A stretch of 64,000 nt of DNA from Burkholderiales bacterium. GTDB taxonomy: Bacteria > Pseudomonadota > Gammaproteobacteria > Burkholderiales > JAHFRG01. Shown here in pieces: positions 35,571 through 43,794 of the stretch. How positions within the stretch are numbered: the first letter of the stretch is position 1; every line of letters starts with the position of its first letter. A model generated the notes under the pieces. That model had not been told where the DNA came from. It did no database searches and saw only the letters and a program-made list of their open reading frames with translations. The translations under genes and the position numbers were made by a program. Location: contig DASZZH010000007.1 of the NCBI GenBank assembly GCA_035543335.1, forward strand, positions 1-64,000, in the 5' to 3' direction.

Positions 35571-36311
35571 ATGCTGGAAAACCAAATTGCTTTAGTCACA
35601 GGCGCGAGCCGCGGGATCGGGCAGGGCATTACTTTGGAACTGGGCAAACAGGGCGCAACCGTGATTGGCACCGCGACCACGGATAACGGCGCGCTGGCCA
35701 TCAGCGCCTATCTGGCGAAGGCGGGGATCAAGGGCGCCGGAATGGCGCTCAATGTCAATGACGGCGAAGCGATTGAACACCTGCTCGAGGACCTCCAGAA
35801 CCGCCATGGCGCGATCTCGATTCTGGTCAATAATGCCGGCATTACCCGCGACAATCTGCTGCTGCGCATGAAGGACGAGGAGTGGGACGACATCATGTCG
35901 ACCAACCTGAAATCGGTATTCAGGCTATGTCGCGCATTATTGCGCCCCATGGTAAAAGTACGCTACGGTCGCATTATCAACATTACTTCCATTTCCGGGG
36001 AAATCGGCAATCCCGGTCAAGCCAATTACGCCGCGGCCAAGGCCGGAATCGCAGGGTTCAGTAAGTCACTGGCACGCGAAGTAGCGAGCCGCAATATCAC
36101 GGTTAATTGCGTCGCGCCCGGCTTTATCGACACCGACATGACCCGGGCGCTCGACGAAGCGCAACGGCAGGCGCTGCTGCAGCATGTGCCGATGGGGCGA
36201 CTGGGGCGGGTCGAAGAAGTTGCCGTAGCTGTGGCTTTCCTGGCTTCAAATGGCGCCGGTTACATTACCGGCTGCACCCTGCAGGTGAACGGCGGGATGT
36301 ACATGAATTAG
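35571..36311 (+). CDS. fabG: 3-oxoacyl-ACP reductase
   Basis: NADPH-dependent reductase of the fatty acid elongation cycle, 246 residues, short-chain dehydrogenase fold. Seen are the cofactor motif TGASRGIGQGI, NNAGITRDNLLLRM, the catalytic Ser in NITSISGEIGNPGQ, and Tyr/Lys in NYAAAKAG, plus the C-terminal GYITGCTLQVNGGMYMN typical of FabG. It contains a KOPS-like octamer GGGCAGGG at 35619 pointing toward dif. Confidence 0.97.
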   Translation: MLENQIALVTGASRGIGQGITLELGKQGATVIGTATTDNGALAISAYLAKAGIKGAGMALNVNDGEAIEHLLEDLQNRHGAISILVNNAGITRDNLLLRMKDEEWDDIMSTNLKSVFRLCRALLRPMVKVRYGRIINITSISGEIGNPGQANYAAAKAGIAGFSKSLAREVASRNITVNCVAPGFIDTDMTRALDEAQRQALLQHVPMGRLGRVEEVAVAVAFLASNGAGYITGCTLQVNGGMYMN

Positions 36312-36329
36312 ACAGCGACCATTGCGATT

Positions 36330-36356
36330 TTGTAATCAGGGTAAATTTGGTAGAAT
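36330..36356 (+). promoter_or_regulatory. Possible promoter of acpP
   Basis: TTGTAA (36330-36335), a 15-base spacer, and TGGTAGAAT with -10 hexamer TAGAAT (36351-36356) and an extended -10 TG. The short spacer weakens the -35 call; an extended -10 promoter does not require it. The 110-base gap before acpP and the need for abundant carrier protein make an internal promoter likely. Confidence 0.4.
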
Positions 36357-36421
36357 AGTCGAATTTGCTGCAGCCCAAGATTGAATTGCTTTGACCACCA
36401 CGGAACCAGAAAGGGATTTAG

Positions 36422-36658
36422 ATGGAAAACATAGAGCCACGCGTAAAAAAGATTGTTGCTGAACAACTCGGCGTCAACGAGGGCGAAGTCAAGAACGAAT
36501 CTTCGTTTGTGGACGATCTGGGCGCGGATTCGCTAGACACAGTTGAGCTGGTGATGGCGCTGGAAGAGGAGTTTGAGTGCGAGATTCCCGACGAAGAGGC
36601 GGAAAAAATCTCCACCGTGCAGCAAGCCATTGACTACATCAAAACCCACCTAAACTGA
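36422..36658 (+). CDS. acpP: Acyl carrier protein
   Basis: A 78-residue acidic four-helix protein that carries growing acyl chains on a phosphopantetheine arm attached at Ser37 in the motif [10 protein letters not shown]. The ending [13 protein letters not shown] is typical. The holo form needs AcpS, whose gene is at 49.1-49.5 kb in this window. It lies between fabG and fabF in the usual order. Confidence 0.98.
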   Translation: MENIEPRVKKIVAEQLGVNEGEVKNESSFVDDLGADSLDTVELVMALEEEFECEIPDEEAEKISTVQQAIDYIKTHLN

Positions 36659-36695
36659 TTCCCCCGCGTTTTAACCCTTCGCACCTGGAGTAATC

Positions 36696-37934
36696 TTGTC
36701 CAGACGCAGAGTCGTCATTACTGGCCTCGGTATCGTGTCACCGGTCGGTATTGGCGTCGCTGAAGCGTGGCAAAACATCGTCGCGGGGGAACCGGGCATC
36801 ACCCGAATCACCCGCTTCGACGCCTCAGGCTTTGCTTCGCAGATTGCCGGCGAGGTAAAAGGTTTCAATCCCGAGAACTATCTTTCAGCGAAAGATGCCC
36901 GCCGCATGGATACGTTCATTCACTACGGGATGGCCGCGGCCATTGAAGCGATCAAAGATTCGGGAATCGAAATCACGCCGCAGAACGCCGAGCGCATCGG
37001 CGTCAACATCGGGTCGGGCATCGGGGGCTTGCCAATCATCGAGGAAACCCACAACGCCTTCCTCAAGGGCGGGCCGCGCAAAATTTCACCGTTCTTCATC
37101 CCCATGACCATCATCAATATGATTTCGGGCAACCTCTCCATTCTGTATGGATTGAAAGGCCCAAATCTGGCGATGGTCACCGCCTGCACCACGGCCACGC
37201 ATTGCATCGGCGATTCGGGGCGGCTCATCGAATACGGCGACGCGGACGTGATGGTAGCCGGCGGCTCCGAATCCACTTTGACGCCGCTGGCCATAGGCGG
37301 CTTCTCTTCCGCCCGTGCGCTGTCCACGCGCAACGACGATCCGGCCACCGCCAGCCGGCCGTGGGACGTAGGGCGCGACGGTTTTGTGCTCGGCGAAGGG
37401 GCGGGGGTGCTGGTGCTCGAGGAAATGAAGCATGCTCAAAAACGCGGCGCGCGTATTTACGCCGAGCTTGCCGGTTTTGGCATGAGCGCCGACGCCCACC
37501 ATATGACTGCACCCTGTGAAGACGGCGAAGGCGCGGCGCGCTGCATGGCGAATGCCTTGCGCAACGCCAGACTCAACCCGGATCAGGTGGATTATGTCAA
37601 CGCCCACGGCACTTCAACGCCGCTGGGCGATATTGCCGAAACCGTGGCGGTCAAGCGCTGTTTTGCCGATCACGCAAAAAAAATCGCAGTCAGTTCCACC
37701 AAATCCATGACCGGGCACCTGCTTGGCGCGGCGGGAGGGGTGGAAGCGGTATTTTCAACGTTGAGCATTCATCACCAGATCGCCCCTCCCACCATCAACC
37801 TCTTCGAGCAGGATCCGCAGTGTGATCTCGATTACGTGCCGAACACCGCGCGCAACATGAAAATCAGGGCGGCCCTGTCCAATTCGTTTGGTTTCGGCGG
37901 CACCAACGGCACGCTGGTTTTTACCAAGGCTTGA
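36696..37934 (+). CDS. fabF: 3-oxoacyl-ACP synthase II (FabF)
   Basis: Elongating condensing enzyme, 412 residues. Catalytic Cys164 lies in [10 protein letters not shown], the two His in [11 protein letters not shown] and [12 protein letters not shown], and the C-terminal [15 protein letters not shown] is present. The start codon is TTG at 36696, supported by GGAG seven bases upstream and by the family N terminus [17 protein letters not shown]. It follows acpP after 37 bases. Confidence 0.97.
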   Translation: MSRRRVVITGLGIVSPVGIGVAEAWQNIVAGEPGITRITRFDASGFASQIAGEVKGFNPENYLSAKDARRMDTFIHYGMAAAIEAIKDSGIEITPQNAERIGVNIGSGIGGLPIIEETHNAFLKGGPRKISPFFIPMTIINMISGNLSILYGLKGPNLAMVTACTTATHCIGDSGRLIEYGDADVMVAGGSESTLTPLAIGGFSSARALSTRNDDPATASRPWDVGRDGFVLGEGAGVLVLEEMKHAQKRGARIYAELAGFGMSADAHHMTAPCEDGEGAARCMANALRNARLNPDQVDYVNAHGTSTPLGDIAETVAVKRCFADHAKKIAVSSTKSMTGHLLGAAGGVEAVFSTLSIHHQIAPPTINLFEQDPQCDLDYVPNTARNMKIRAALSNSFGFGGTNGTLVFTKA

Positions 37935-38020
37935 TACGGCGGCGCCTTTTCCTTTTTCGGCAACCGGGTTAAATTAGTTTCATTTATTACGGCTTTTTGC
38001 GTGCTGCCGGTGAGTTCAAA

Positions 38021-38833
38021 ATGATTCTAGTCAACGGCGTTCAAACCGACTCGTTAAGCGTGCACGACCGCGGCTTGATGTACGGTGACGGCGTGTTCCG
38101 CACCCTGCGTGTAAGCCACGGCGTAGCGCTGTGCTGGCAACGCCATTACCGCAAACTGCTGGCGGACTGTGCGGCGCTCAACATTAATTGCCCTTCCATC
38201 GCGGTTTTAAGCATGGAAGTGGAAGCGGTTACAAAAGCCAATCCTGAATGCGTCGTCAAAATCATCATCACCCGTGGTGCCGGAACGCGGGGTTATCGTG
38301 TCGCGCCTGGCGCCACACCCAACCGGGTCGTTATGTCGAGCCCGCTTCCCGACTATCCGGCAAGTCACTACGAGCAAGGTGTGAAGGTGCGGATCTGTGA
38401 TTTAAGATTGGGACTGCAACCGCGGCTTGCCGGGATCAAGCATCTCAACCGGCTGGAAAACGTATTGGCTCGCCAGGAATGGAACGACGAAGCCATTGCC
38501 GAAGGACTGCTGCTCGATGGTGAAGGCCATGTCATCTGCGGTACCATGACCAACCTGTTCACGCTGAAAGGCGCCGAGCTATGCACACCGGATCTGTCCC
38601 GCTGCGGGCTGGCCGGAGTGCAGCGCGAGCGCGTTCTGGAGCGGGCGGGCAAAGCAGGCATTGCCTGCAAAGTCAGAGCTATTTCCTTGCCTGAGCTCCT
38701 GCGAGCGGATGAAGCATTTCTGACCAACAGCGTAATCGGCGTGTGGCAGATCAGGGAAATCGGAGAGAAACGCTGGGAACCAGGCTGTTTTGCTCCCATG
38801 GTCCGCGACTGGCTTGACCGCGATTGTGACTAA
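38021..38833 (+). CDS. pabC: Aminodeoxychorismate lyase
   Basis: PLP-dependent enzyme releasing p-aminobenzoate for folate synthesis, 270 residues from ATG 38021. Fold-type IV motifs are DRGLMYGDGVFRTLRV, the PLP Lys in LAGIKHLNRLENVLARQE, and GTMTNLFTL. The upstream extension to 37997 has no family resemblance. It overlaps mltG by eight bases; the pair pabC-mltG is conserved in proteobacteria. Confidence 0.94.
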   Translation: MILVNGVQTDSLSVHDRGLMYGDGVFRTLRVSHGVALCWQRHYRKLLADCAALNINCPSIAVLSMEVEAVTKANPECVVKIIITRGAGTRGYRVAPGATPNRVVMSSPLPDYPASHYEQGVKVRICDLRLGLQPRLAGIKHLNRLENVLARQEWNDEAIAEGLLLDGEGHVICGTMTNLFTLKGAELCTPDLSRCGLAGVQRERVLERAGKAGIACKVRAISLPELLRADEAFLTNSVIGVWQIREIGEKRWEPGCFAPMVRDWLDRDCD

Positions 38834-39836
38834 ACGCGCCATCCGGATTCTGGGTTTTCTTCTCGTTGCGCTTTTGGCCGGAGCAGCGGGCTGGCTGGCT
38901 TACTATGCCAACACGCCGTTGCAATTATCAAATACCCCGGTCGAATTCAGTTTGAAACCCGGCAGCAGCCTGAGGAGCGCGGCAAAACAACTCACCGAAA
39001 TCGGCGTACTGCCTGAGCCGTGGAACTTTGTGGCGCTGGGAAGAACCTTGGGCAAGGCCGGGCAAATCAAGGCCGGCAACTATGAGCTGAAAGGCGAGTT
39101 AAGCCCTTATTCCTTGCTCATTAAGCTCACCGAGGGCGATTTTACGCAGAAGGAAATCACCTTTATCGAAGGTTGGACTTTCAGTAAAGCGCGCCAGACG
39201 CTCAACAACCACCCGAGTATCCGTCATGACACCGTTAAGATGAGCGAGAAAGAAATACTCGAGAGCATCGGCGCGACGGAAGAGTCCACCGAAGGTTTGC
39301 TTTTCCCCGACACTTATCATTTCAGCGAGGGCGTAAGCGATGCTACCATCCTCAAGCGGGCTTATCAGACCATGAAATCCAATATCAGTACCGCCTGGGC
39401 TGGGCGCGCGCCGAACCTGCCTTTCGCCAATCCCTACGAGGCATTGATTCTTGCCTCCATCGTCGAAAAGGAAACCGGCCAGGCGACCGAGCGGCGCATG
39501 GTCGCAGTGGTTCTGATAAACCGGCTGCGGCTCGGCATGAAATTGCAGGCCGATCCTACGGTAATTTACGGGATAGGCGAGAGCTTTGACGGCAATATAC
39601 GCAAGCGCAATTTGGAAACGGATACGATTTACAACACCTACACTCGAATTGGATTACCGCCGACGCCGATTGCCATGCCCGGGCTGGCCTCGATTCAGGC
39701 GACACTTAATCCGGCAAACAGCAAAGCGCTATATTTCGTCGCGCGCGGCGACGGCACGTCGTATTTTTCTGATACGCTGGAAGAACATAACCGCGCCGTG
39801 ACAAAATACCAGAAAAGCGGGCGGCGCAAACCTTGA
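38826..39836 (+). CDS. mltG: Endolytic murein transglycosylase MltG (YceG-like)
   Basis: Cleaves nascent glycan strands and is thought to terminate peptidoglycan polymerisation. A start at GTG 38826 gives 336 residues: one N-terminal transmembrane segment ([21 protein letters not shown], about 5-25), a LysM-like subdomain, and the catalytic domain with Glu in [43 protein letters not shown] and a C-terminal LYFVARGDG. Coupled to pabC and followed 13 bases later by tmk. Confidence 0.94.
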   Translation: MTKRAIRILGFLLVALLAGAAGWLAYYANTPLQLSNTPVEFSLKPGSSLRSAAKQLTEIGVLPEPWNFVALGRTLGKAGQIKAGNYELKGELSPYSLLIKLTEGDFTQKEITFIEGWTFSKARQTLNNHPSIRHDTVKMSEKEILESIGATEESTEGLLFPDTYHFSEGVSDATILKRAYQTMKSNISTAWAGRAPNLPFANPYEALILASIVEKETGQATERRMVAVVLINRLRLGMKLQADPTVIYGIGESFDGNIRKRNLETDTIYNTYTRIGLPPTPIAMPGLASIQATLNPANSKALYFVARGDGTSYFSDTLEEHNRAVTKYQKSGRRKP

Positions 39837-39849
39837 ACGGGAGCAGGCT

Positions 39850-40479
39850 TTGGCGGCAAAACCGAAAAGCAAAGGTAAATTCATCACGCTTGAAGGTATA
39901 GACGGCGCGGGCAAAAGCACGCATTTGCCGTGGATTGCGGAGCAACTGCGCGCGCGCCAGCTTGAGGTGGTGGTGACGCGCGAGCCTGGCGGGACGTCGC
40001 TAGGTGAAAAACTCCGGGTAATCCTGCTCGGCCAAACCATGCACCCGGAAACCGAGGCATTGCTCATGTTTACCGCGCGCCGCGAGCACCTGGATAAAAT
40101 AATTCTTCCGGCCTTGGCGCGCGGTGCCTGGGTGGTTTCCGACCGCTTTGCCGACGCCAGCTTCGCCTACCAGGGCGGGGGCAGGGGAGTGGCCGTAGAG
40201 AAACTGGAAATTCTGGAAAAATGGGTACAGCAGGGCTTGCAGCCGGAACTCACGCTGTTGTTTGATGTGCCGCCCGCTGTCGGCAAAAAGCGGCTGGTAA
40301 ATAATCCTGGACTGGACCGCTTTGAGCAGGAGCAGGAAATGTTTTTCGAGAAGGTGCGCAAAGCTTATTTGCAGCGGGCCAGGCGCCACCCTGAACGCCT
40401 GCACGTAATCGACGCCACGCAGGGCCTGTCAGCCATTAGGAAACAACTTGAAGTAATTATTATAACATGCTGTTTTTGA
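39850..40479 (+). CDS. tmk: Thymidylate kinase
   Basis: Phosphorylates dTMP to dTDP. The 209-residue P-loop kinase has [14 protein letters not shown] (Walker A), the DR-like [14 protein letters not shown], and [17 protein letters not shown]. The start is TTG 39850 preceded by GGGAG; no better ATG exists before the P-loop. It overlaps holB by 13 bases. A GGGCAGGG octamer at 40179 inside the gene points toward dif. Confidence 0.96.
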   Translation: MAAKPKSKGKFITLEGIDGAGKSTHLPWIAEQLRARQLEVVVTREPGGTSLGEKLRVILLGQTMHPETEALLMFTARREHLDKIILPALARGAWVVSDRFADASFAYQGGGRGVAVEKLEILEKWVQQGLQPELTLLFDVPPAVGKKRLVNNPGLDRFEQEQEMFFEKVRKAYLQRARRHPERLHVIDATQGLSAIRKQLEVIIITCCF

Positions 40480-41483
40480 GTAAATATATTTGGCATAAAC
40501 CAGTGTGGGACGCGCTTGTTTCCCGCAGCCAAGGCTGGCCGAACGCAGTCCTTATAAAAGGCAGGAAAGGCATCGGCAAGCTCGCCTTCGCGCAAGCGCT
40601 TTCACAGTATCTGCTGTGCGAAGCGCGAGAGCCTCTGGCTGCTTGCGGCAAATGCCAAAGCTGTCTGTGGTTTGCTGGCGCCAATCATCCAGACTTCCGC
40701 CTGCTCGAACCCGCCGCATACAGCGCGGCCGCCGGCGAGGAAGAAGCCGAAGAGAAAAAATCCGAGAAAGCGGCCAATCAAATCAGCGTCGAGCAAATCC
40801 GTGCACTCGATGATTTCGTCAATCTCACCAGCCACCGCAACGGCTACAAGGTCATTCTGATTCACCCTGCGGAGGCGATGAATCCGCATGCCGCCAATGC
40901 GCTTCTCAAGACTCTGGAAGAGCCGCCGGGGAACACCGTTTTCGTCCTGGTTTCCCACGCGCCGCAGCGCCTGTTGCCGACCATCATCAGCCGCTGCCGC
41001 GGCATTCCACTGCCGGTCCCCGCCGCCGCTGTTTCATTGCAGTGGCTGCAAGGGGAGGGCGTCGCCCATCCGGAAATCGCGCTGGCGCAGGCAGGCTACG
41101 CGCCGCTTGCCGCACTGGAAGTTAAAGAGGAGGAAAAACAAATCCAGCGCCGCGATTTTCTCGAACGCCTCGGCGCAGCCGTTCCGAATCCGCTGGCATT
41201 GGCCGAAAGCGCATTGCAATACCCGCTTCCTGACGTGGTGAATTGGCTGCAAAAATGGGTTTGCGACCTCGCTTACTGCAAATTCACCGGTAAAATCCGT
41301 TATCATTTAGACTTTGCGGACAAGCTGGAGCGCCTTGCCGAAAAAGCGGACGCCCTCGGACTCATGCGATATTACCGCGAACTCCTGATCGCGCAGCGCG
41401 CCGTGCGGCACCCGCTTAACCCCAAGCTGGTATTGGAGCAGCTTGCATTGTCTTATTATTGCTTGGTGCTGAAAAATGAGTGA
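40467..41483 (+). CDS. holB: DNA polymerase III delta-prime subunit
   Basis: Clamp-loader subunit, 338 residues. The Walker-like loop GRKGIGK is degenerate as expected for delta-prime, a zinc module with CGKCQSC follows at about residues 60-66, then the AAA segments [28 protein letters not shown] (pieces [11 protein letters not shown] and LLKTLEEPP) and [12 protein letters not shown]. An acidic Lys/Glu-rich insert (about 90-105) is unusual but not disruptive. It lies between tmk and a pilZ gene, the standard order. Confidence 0.95.
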   Translation: MLFLSKYIWHKPVWDALVSRSQGWPNAVLIKGRKGIGKLAFAQALSQYLLCEAREPLAACGKCQSCLWFAGANHPDFRLLEPAAYSAAAGEEEAEEKKSEKAANQISVEQIRALDDFVNLTSHRNGYKVILIHPAEAMNPHAANALLKTLEEPPGNTVFVLVSHAPQRLLPTIISRCRGIPLPVPAAAVSLQWLQGEGVAHPEIALAQAGYAPLAALEVKEEEKQIQRRDFLERLGAAVPNPLALAESALQYPLPDVVNWLQKWVCDLAYCKFTGKIRYHLDFADKLERLAEKADALGLMRYYRELLIAQRAVRHPLNPKLVLEQLALSYYCLVLKNE

Positions 41484-41844
41484 TGCCCCCAAACTGCTAG
41501 CCGCCTCGCGGCCAGGCGTGTTGTCGCTGAACATCCGCGAGAAGTCGGCGCTCTATGCCTCCTACATGCCGGGTTTGAAAAACGGCGGCATCTTCATTCC
41601 CACCAGCAAGCCTTACCGTGTCGGCGATGAAGTGTTCATGCTGTTAAGCTTAATGAATGACCCCAACAAACTGCCGGTGGTGGGCAAGGTGGTATGGATT
41701 ACGCCTTCCGGCGCCCAAGGTAACAAGACGCAGGGGATAGGCGTGCAATTCAACAACGATGCAAGCGGCATTGCGGCGCGCACCAAGATAGAAGGGCTGT
41801 TGGGCGACTACCTGCAATCCAGCCGGCCGACGCACACCATGTAA
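41476..41844 (+). CDS. PilZ-domain protein (atypical, c-di-GMP motif lacking)
   Basis: A 122-residue PilZ fold protein with NGGIFIPTSKPYRVGDEVFMLL, KVVWITPSGAQGNKTQGIGVQF (quoted in pieces VGKVVWITP and GIGVQF) and few other features. The RxxxR motif that binds c-di-GMP in classical PilZ proteins is not seen, as in the PilZ proteins next to holB in pseudomonads that support type IV pilus function without binding the nucleotide. It overlaps holB by eight bases. Confidence 0.9.
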   Translation: MSDAPKLLAASRPGVLSLNIREKSALYASYMPGLKNGGIFIPTSKPYRVGDEVFMLLSLMNDPNKLPVVGKVVWITPSGAQGNKTQGIGVQFNNDASGIAARTKIEGLLGDYLQSSRPTHTM

Positions 41845-41867
41845 CCCGGGCTCGCCCGGCTTCTGGC

Positions 41868-42632
41868 ATGTTTGTCGATTCCCACTGCCACATCAATTTT
41901 CCTGAGCTCGCGGACAACGTTCCCGGAGTGCTGGCGAAAATGCGCGAGAACCGGGTGAGCCACGCGCTCTGCGTCAGCGTCAATTTCCCCGAATTTCCCC
42001 AGGTGCGCGCGCTCGCCGAGCAATATCCCAACATCTACGCTTCCGTAGGAGTGCATCCGGATTACGAGGAAGAAGGGGAGGTAACGATCGACGAACTGCT
42101 CAAGCGCGCCGACCATCCTAAAATTATAGCCGTCGGCGAAACCGGGCTTGACTATTACCGCCTGAAAGGCAATCTGGAATGGCAGAAGCGGCGCTTCCGC
42201 AGCCACATCCGTGCCGCCAAGGCCTGCTGCAAGCCACTTATCATCCACACCCGTGAAGCGGCGGCGGATACTTTAAGCATTATGCAAGAAGAGGGCGCGT
42301 CCGAAATCGGAGGTGTCATGCACTGCTTCACCGAAAGCTGGGAAATGGCGCAAGCCGCCATGGCGATGAATTTTTATATTTCCTTTTCCGGCATCGTGAC
42401 GTTCAAGAATGCAGTTGCATTGAGGCAAGTCGCCACGCAAGTGCCGCTTGAACGCATGCTGATTGAAACCGACTCTCCCTTTCTGGCGCCGGTACCGTAC
42501 CGTGGCAAAACCAACCAGCCTGCCTTTGTCCGCCATGTCGCCGAGGAAATCGCCAGGTTGCGCAACATCCCGCTCGAAGACGTTGCCAGCGCCACCACAC
42601 AGAACTTTTTCAGGCTTTTCAGACTTCAGTAA
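41868..42632 (+). CDS. tatD: TatD-family metal-dependent hydrolase
   Basis: A 254-residue TIM-barrel DNase/hydrolase (YcfH-like). Metal ligands appear in DSHCHINF, VGETGLDYYR, LIIHTREA, GGVMHCFTESW and LIETDSPFLAPVPYRGKTN. It closes the plus-strand operon: 67 bases after its stop is the dif site, and beyond it all genes for 3.6 kb are on the minus strand. I see no strong intrinsic terminator, only paired TTGGGCCCA palindromes at 42641 and 42679. Confidence 0.95.
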   Translation: MFVDSHCHINFPELADNVPGVLAKMRENRVSHALCVSVNFPEFPQVRALAEQYPNIYASVGVHPDYEEEGEVTIDELLKRADHPKIIAVGETGLDYYRLKGNLEWQKRRFRSHIRAAKACCKPLIIHTREAAADTLSIMQEEGASEIGGVMHCFTESWEMAQAAMAMNFYISFSGIVTFKNAVALRQVATQVPLERMLIETDSPFLAPVPYRGKTNQPAFVRHVAEEIARLRNIPLEDVASATTQNFFRLFRLQ

Positions 42633-42699
42633 GTAGGGTTTTGGGCCCATGGTTGCCTCCAAAAGAAATATAAAATGGTTGGGCCCAATGCTATCAATA

Positions 42700-42727
42700 A
42701 CTTCGTATAATGTATATTATGTTAAAT
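42700..42727 (+). other. dif: dif site (XerC/XerD recombination site, replication terminus)
   Basis: Twenty-eight bases arranged as XerC arm ACTTCGTATAA, six-base spacer TGTATA and XerD arm TTATGTTAAAT. The spacer and XerD arm are identical to E. coli dif, and the XerC arm fits the more variable proteobacterial consensus. Gene orientation flips here from plus (31.9-42.6 kb) to minus (42.8-46.4 kb and most of 47-59 kb), as expected at a terminus where two replication forks meet. It lies in an AT-rich 187-base gap. Confidence 0.92.
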
Positions 42728-42819
42728 TAAAGTAATACATTAGGTTTAACTAATATACGCTTTAACTCAATTCGTTTTTTTGTTGTATTGCAATAGGGGA
42801 AGAACACGAGTTTACTAGG

Positions 42820-42911
42820 TGGTGCCCGGAGCCGGAATCGAACCGGCACGGGCTGGATTAGAGCCCGAGGGATTTTAAGTCCCTTGTGTCTACCAATTCC
42901 ACCATCCGGGC
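42820..42911 (-). tRNA. tRNA-Leu (anticodon UAA), CCA encoded
   Basis: On the minus strand the 92-base sequence has a 7-bp acceptor stem GCCCGGA/TCCGGGC with an A discriminator and encoded CCA. The D-arm contains GGTAGAC, the anticodon loop ACTTAAAATCC holds TAA, a long class II variable arm GGGCTCT...CCC follows, and the T-loop is GGTTCGATTCC. It is the last of three tRNAs in the order Gly-Cys-Leu behind pgsA, the same order as glyW-cysT-leuZ in E. coli. Confidence 0.97.
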
Positions 42912-42940
42912 GCAGGACAGTTCGGGCGGTTCTTGTATCT

Positions 42941-43014
42941 TGGAGGCGGGGGTCGGAATCGAACCGGCGTACACGGCTTTGCAGGCCGCTGCATGACCAC
43001 TCTGCCACCCCGCC
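42941..43014 (-). tRNA. tRNA-Cys (anticodon GCA), CCA encoded
   Basis: Seventy-four bases on the minus strand with acceptor stem GGCGGGG/CCCCGCC (U discriminator), an anticodon arm with CTGCAAA containing GCA, T-loop GGTTCGATTCC and a 3' CCA. It is 29 bases from tRNA-Leu and 70 bases from tRNA-Gly. Probably co-transcribed. Confidence 0.97.
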
Positions 43015-43084
43015 GTTTTTACGGGTCATTAAAACTAAACAGGGAAAACGAAATATTGATTCATTGGTTCGTTTTCCCCGGAAT

Positions 43085-43160
43085 TGGAGCGGGAAACGAG
43101 GTTCGAACTCGCGACCTCAACCTTGGCAAGGTTGCGCTCTACCAACTGAGCTATTCCCGC
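43085..43160 (-). tRNA. tRNA-Gly (anticodon GCC), CCA encoded
   Basis: Seventy-six bases on the minus strand: acceptor GCGGGAA/TTCCCGC with U discriminator, D-arm AGCTCAGTTGGTAGAGC, anticodon loop CTTGCCAAG with GCC, T-arm GAGTTCGAACCTC and encoded CCA. It follows pgsA by 50 bases as in the enterobacterial uvrC-pgsA-glyW operon. Confidence 0.97.
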
Positions 43161-43210
43161 AAAAAACAGAGTGTGCATTATAGGAGTCTGGTCACTAAAG
43201 TCAAGGTTAC

Positions 43211-43783
43211 TCACGCGCGTTTCAACGCCTGCGGCATGGCTTTTTTCAGATAGTAGGCCATTGACCACAAAGTCAAAATCGCCGCAATGTAAATGCACCA
43301 GGTGCCGATTAGCTGGGCGTTCAGCATCCATGGCAAAGTATCGTGATAAAGCAGCAGCAAAATTGCCGCCATTTGCGAAATCGTTTTGATTTTGCCGAAA
43401 AAGGACACCGCCACGCTCTTGGCGGCGCCGATTTTCGCCATCCATTCGCGCAGCGCCGAAACCGCAATCTCACGGCCGATGATGATGAAAGCGATCAGCG
43501 CATCAACGCGACCAAGGTTGACCAGGATAATCAACGCGGCCACCACCATTAGCTTATCGGCGACCGGGTCGAGGAACGCACCAAAAGCCGAGGTTTGGTT
43601 GAGCGTGCGCGCGAGATAGCCGTCGAGCCAGTCGCTGATCGCGGCTACGGCAAAAATCGCTGTTGCCAGCAGGTTTTTATAATGCATGGCCAGCACGGCA
43701 TCGGAGAGATAGAAGATTCCGACAAACAGCGGAATCAGAAGAATACGCAGCCAAGTGATGAGATTGGGTATGTTGAATGGCAT
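43211..43783 (-). CDS. pgsA: CDP-diacylglycerol-glycerol-3-phosphate 3-phosphatidyltransferase
   Basis: Catalyses the committed step of phosphatidylglycerol synthesis in the inner membrane. The 190-residue protein has about five membrane segments and the CDP-alcohol phosphotransferase signature in SDWLDGYLAR followed by GAFLDPVADKLMV, giving the DGxxAR-x8-GxxxDxxxD pattern. It lies 11 bases downstream of uvrC and upstream of three tRNA genes. Confidence 0.96.
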   Translation of the reverse strand: MPFNIPNLITWLRILLIPLFVGIFYLSDAVLAMHYKNLLATAIFAVAAISDWLDGYLARTLNQTSAFGAFLDPVADKLMVVAALIILVNLGRVDALIAFIIIGREIAVSALREWMAKIGAAKSVAVSFFGKIKTISQMAAILLLLYHDTLPWMLNAQLIGTWCIYIAAILTLWSMAYYLKKAMPQALKRA

Positions 43784-43794
43784 GGGGTGCGCTA

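Noticed and set aside
42694-42727. loxP-like site (ATAACTTCGTATA matches a loxP arm)
   Set aside because: Only one arm matches. The complete 28-base match is to dif, and the setting (orientation flip, AT-rich gap) agrees with dif, not with a phage or vector lox site.
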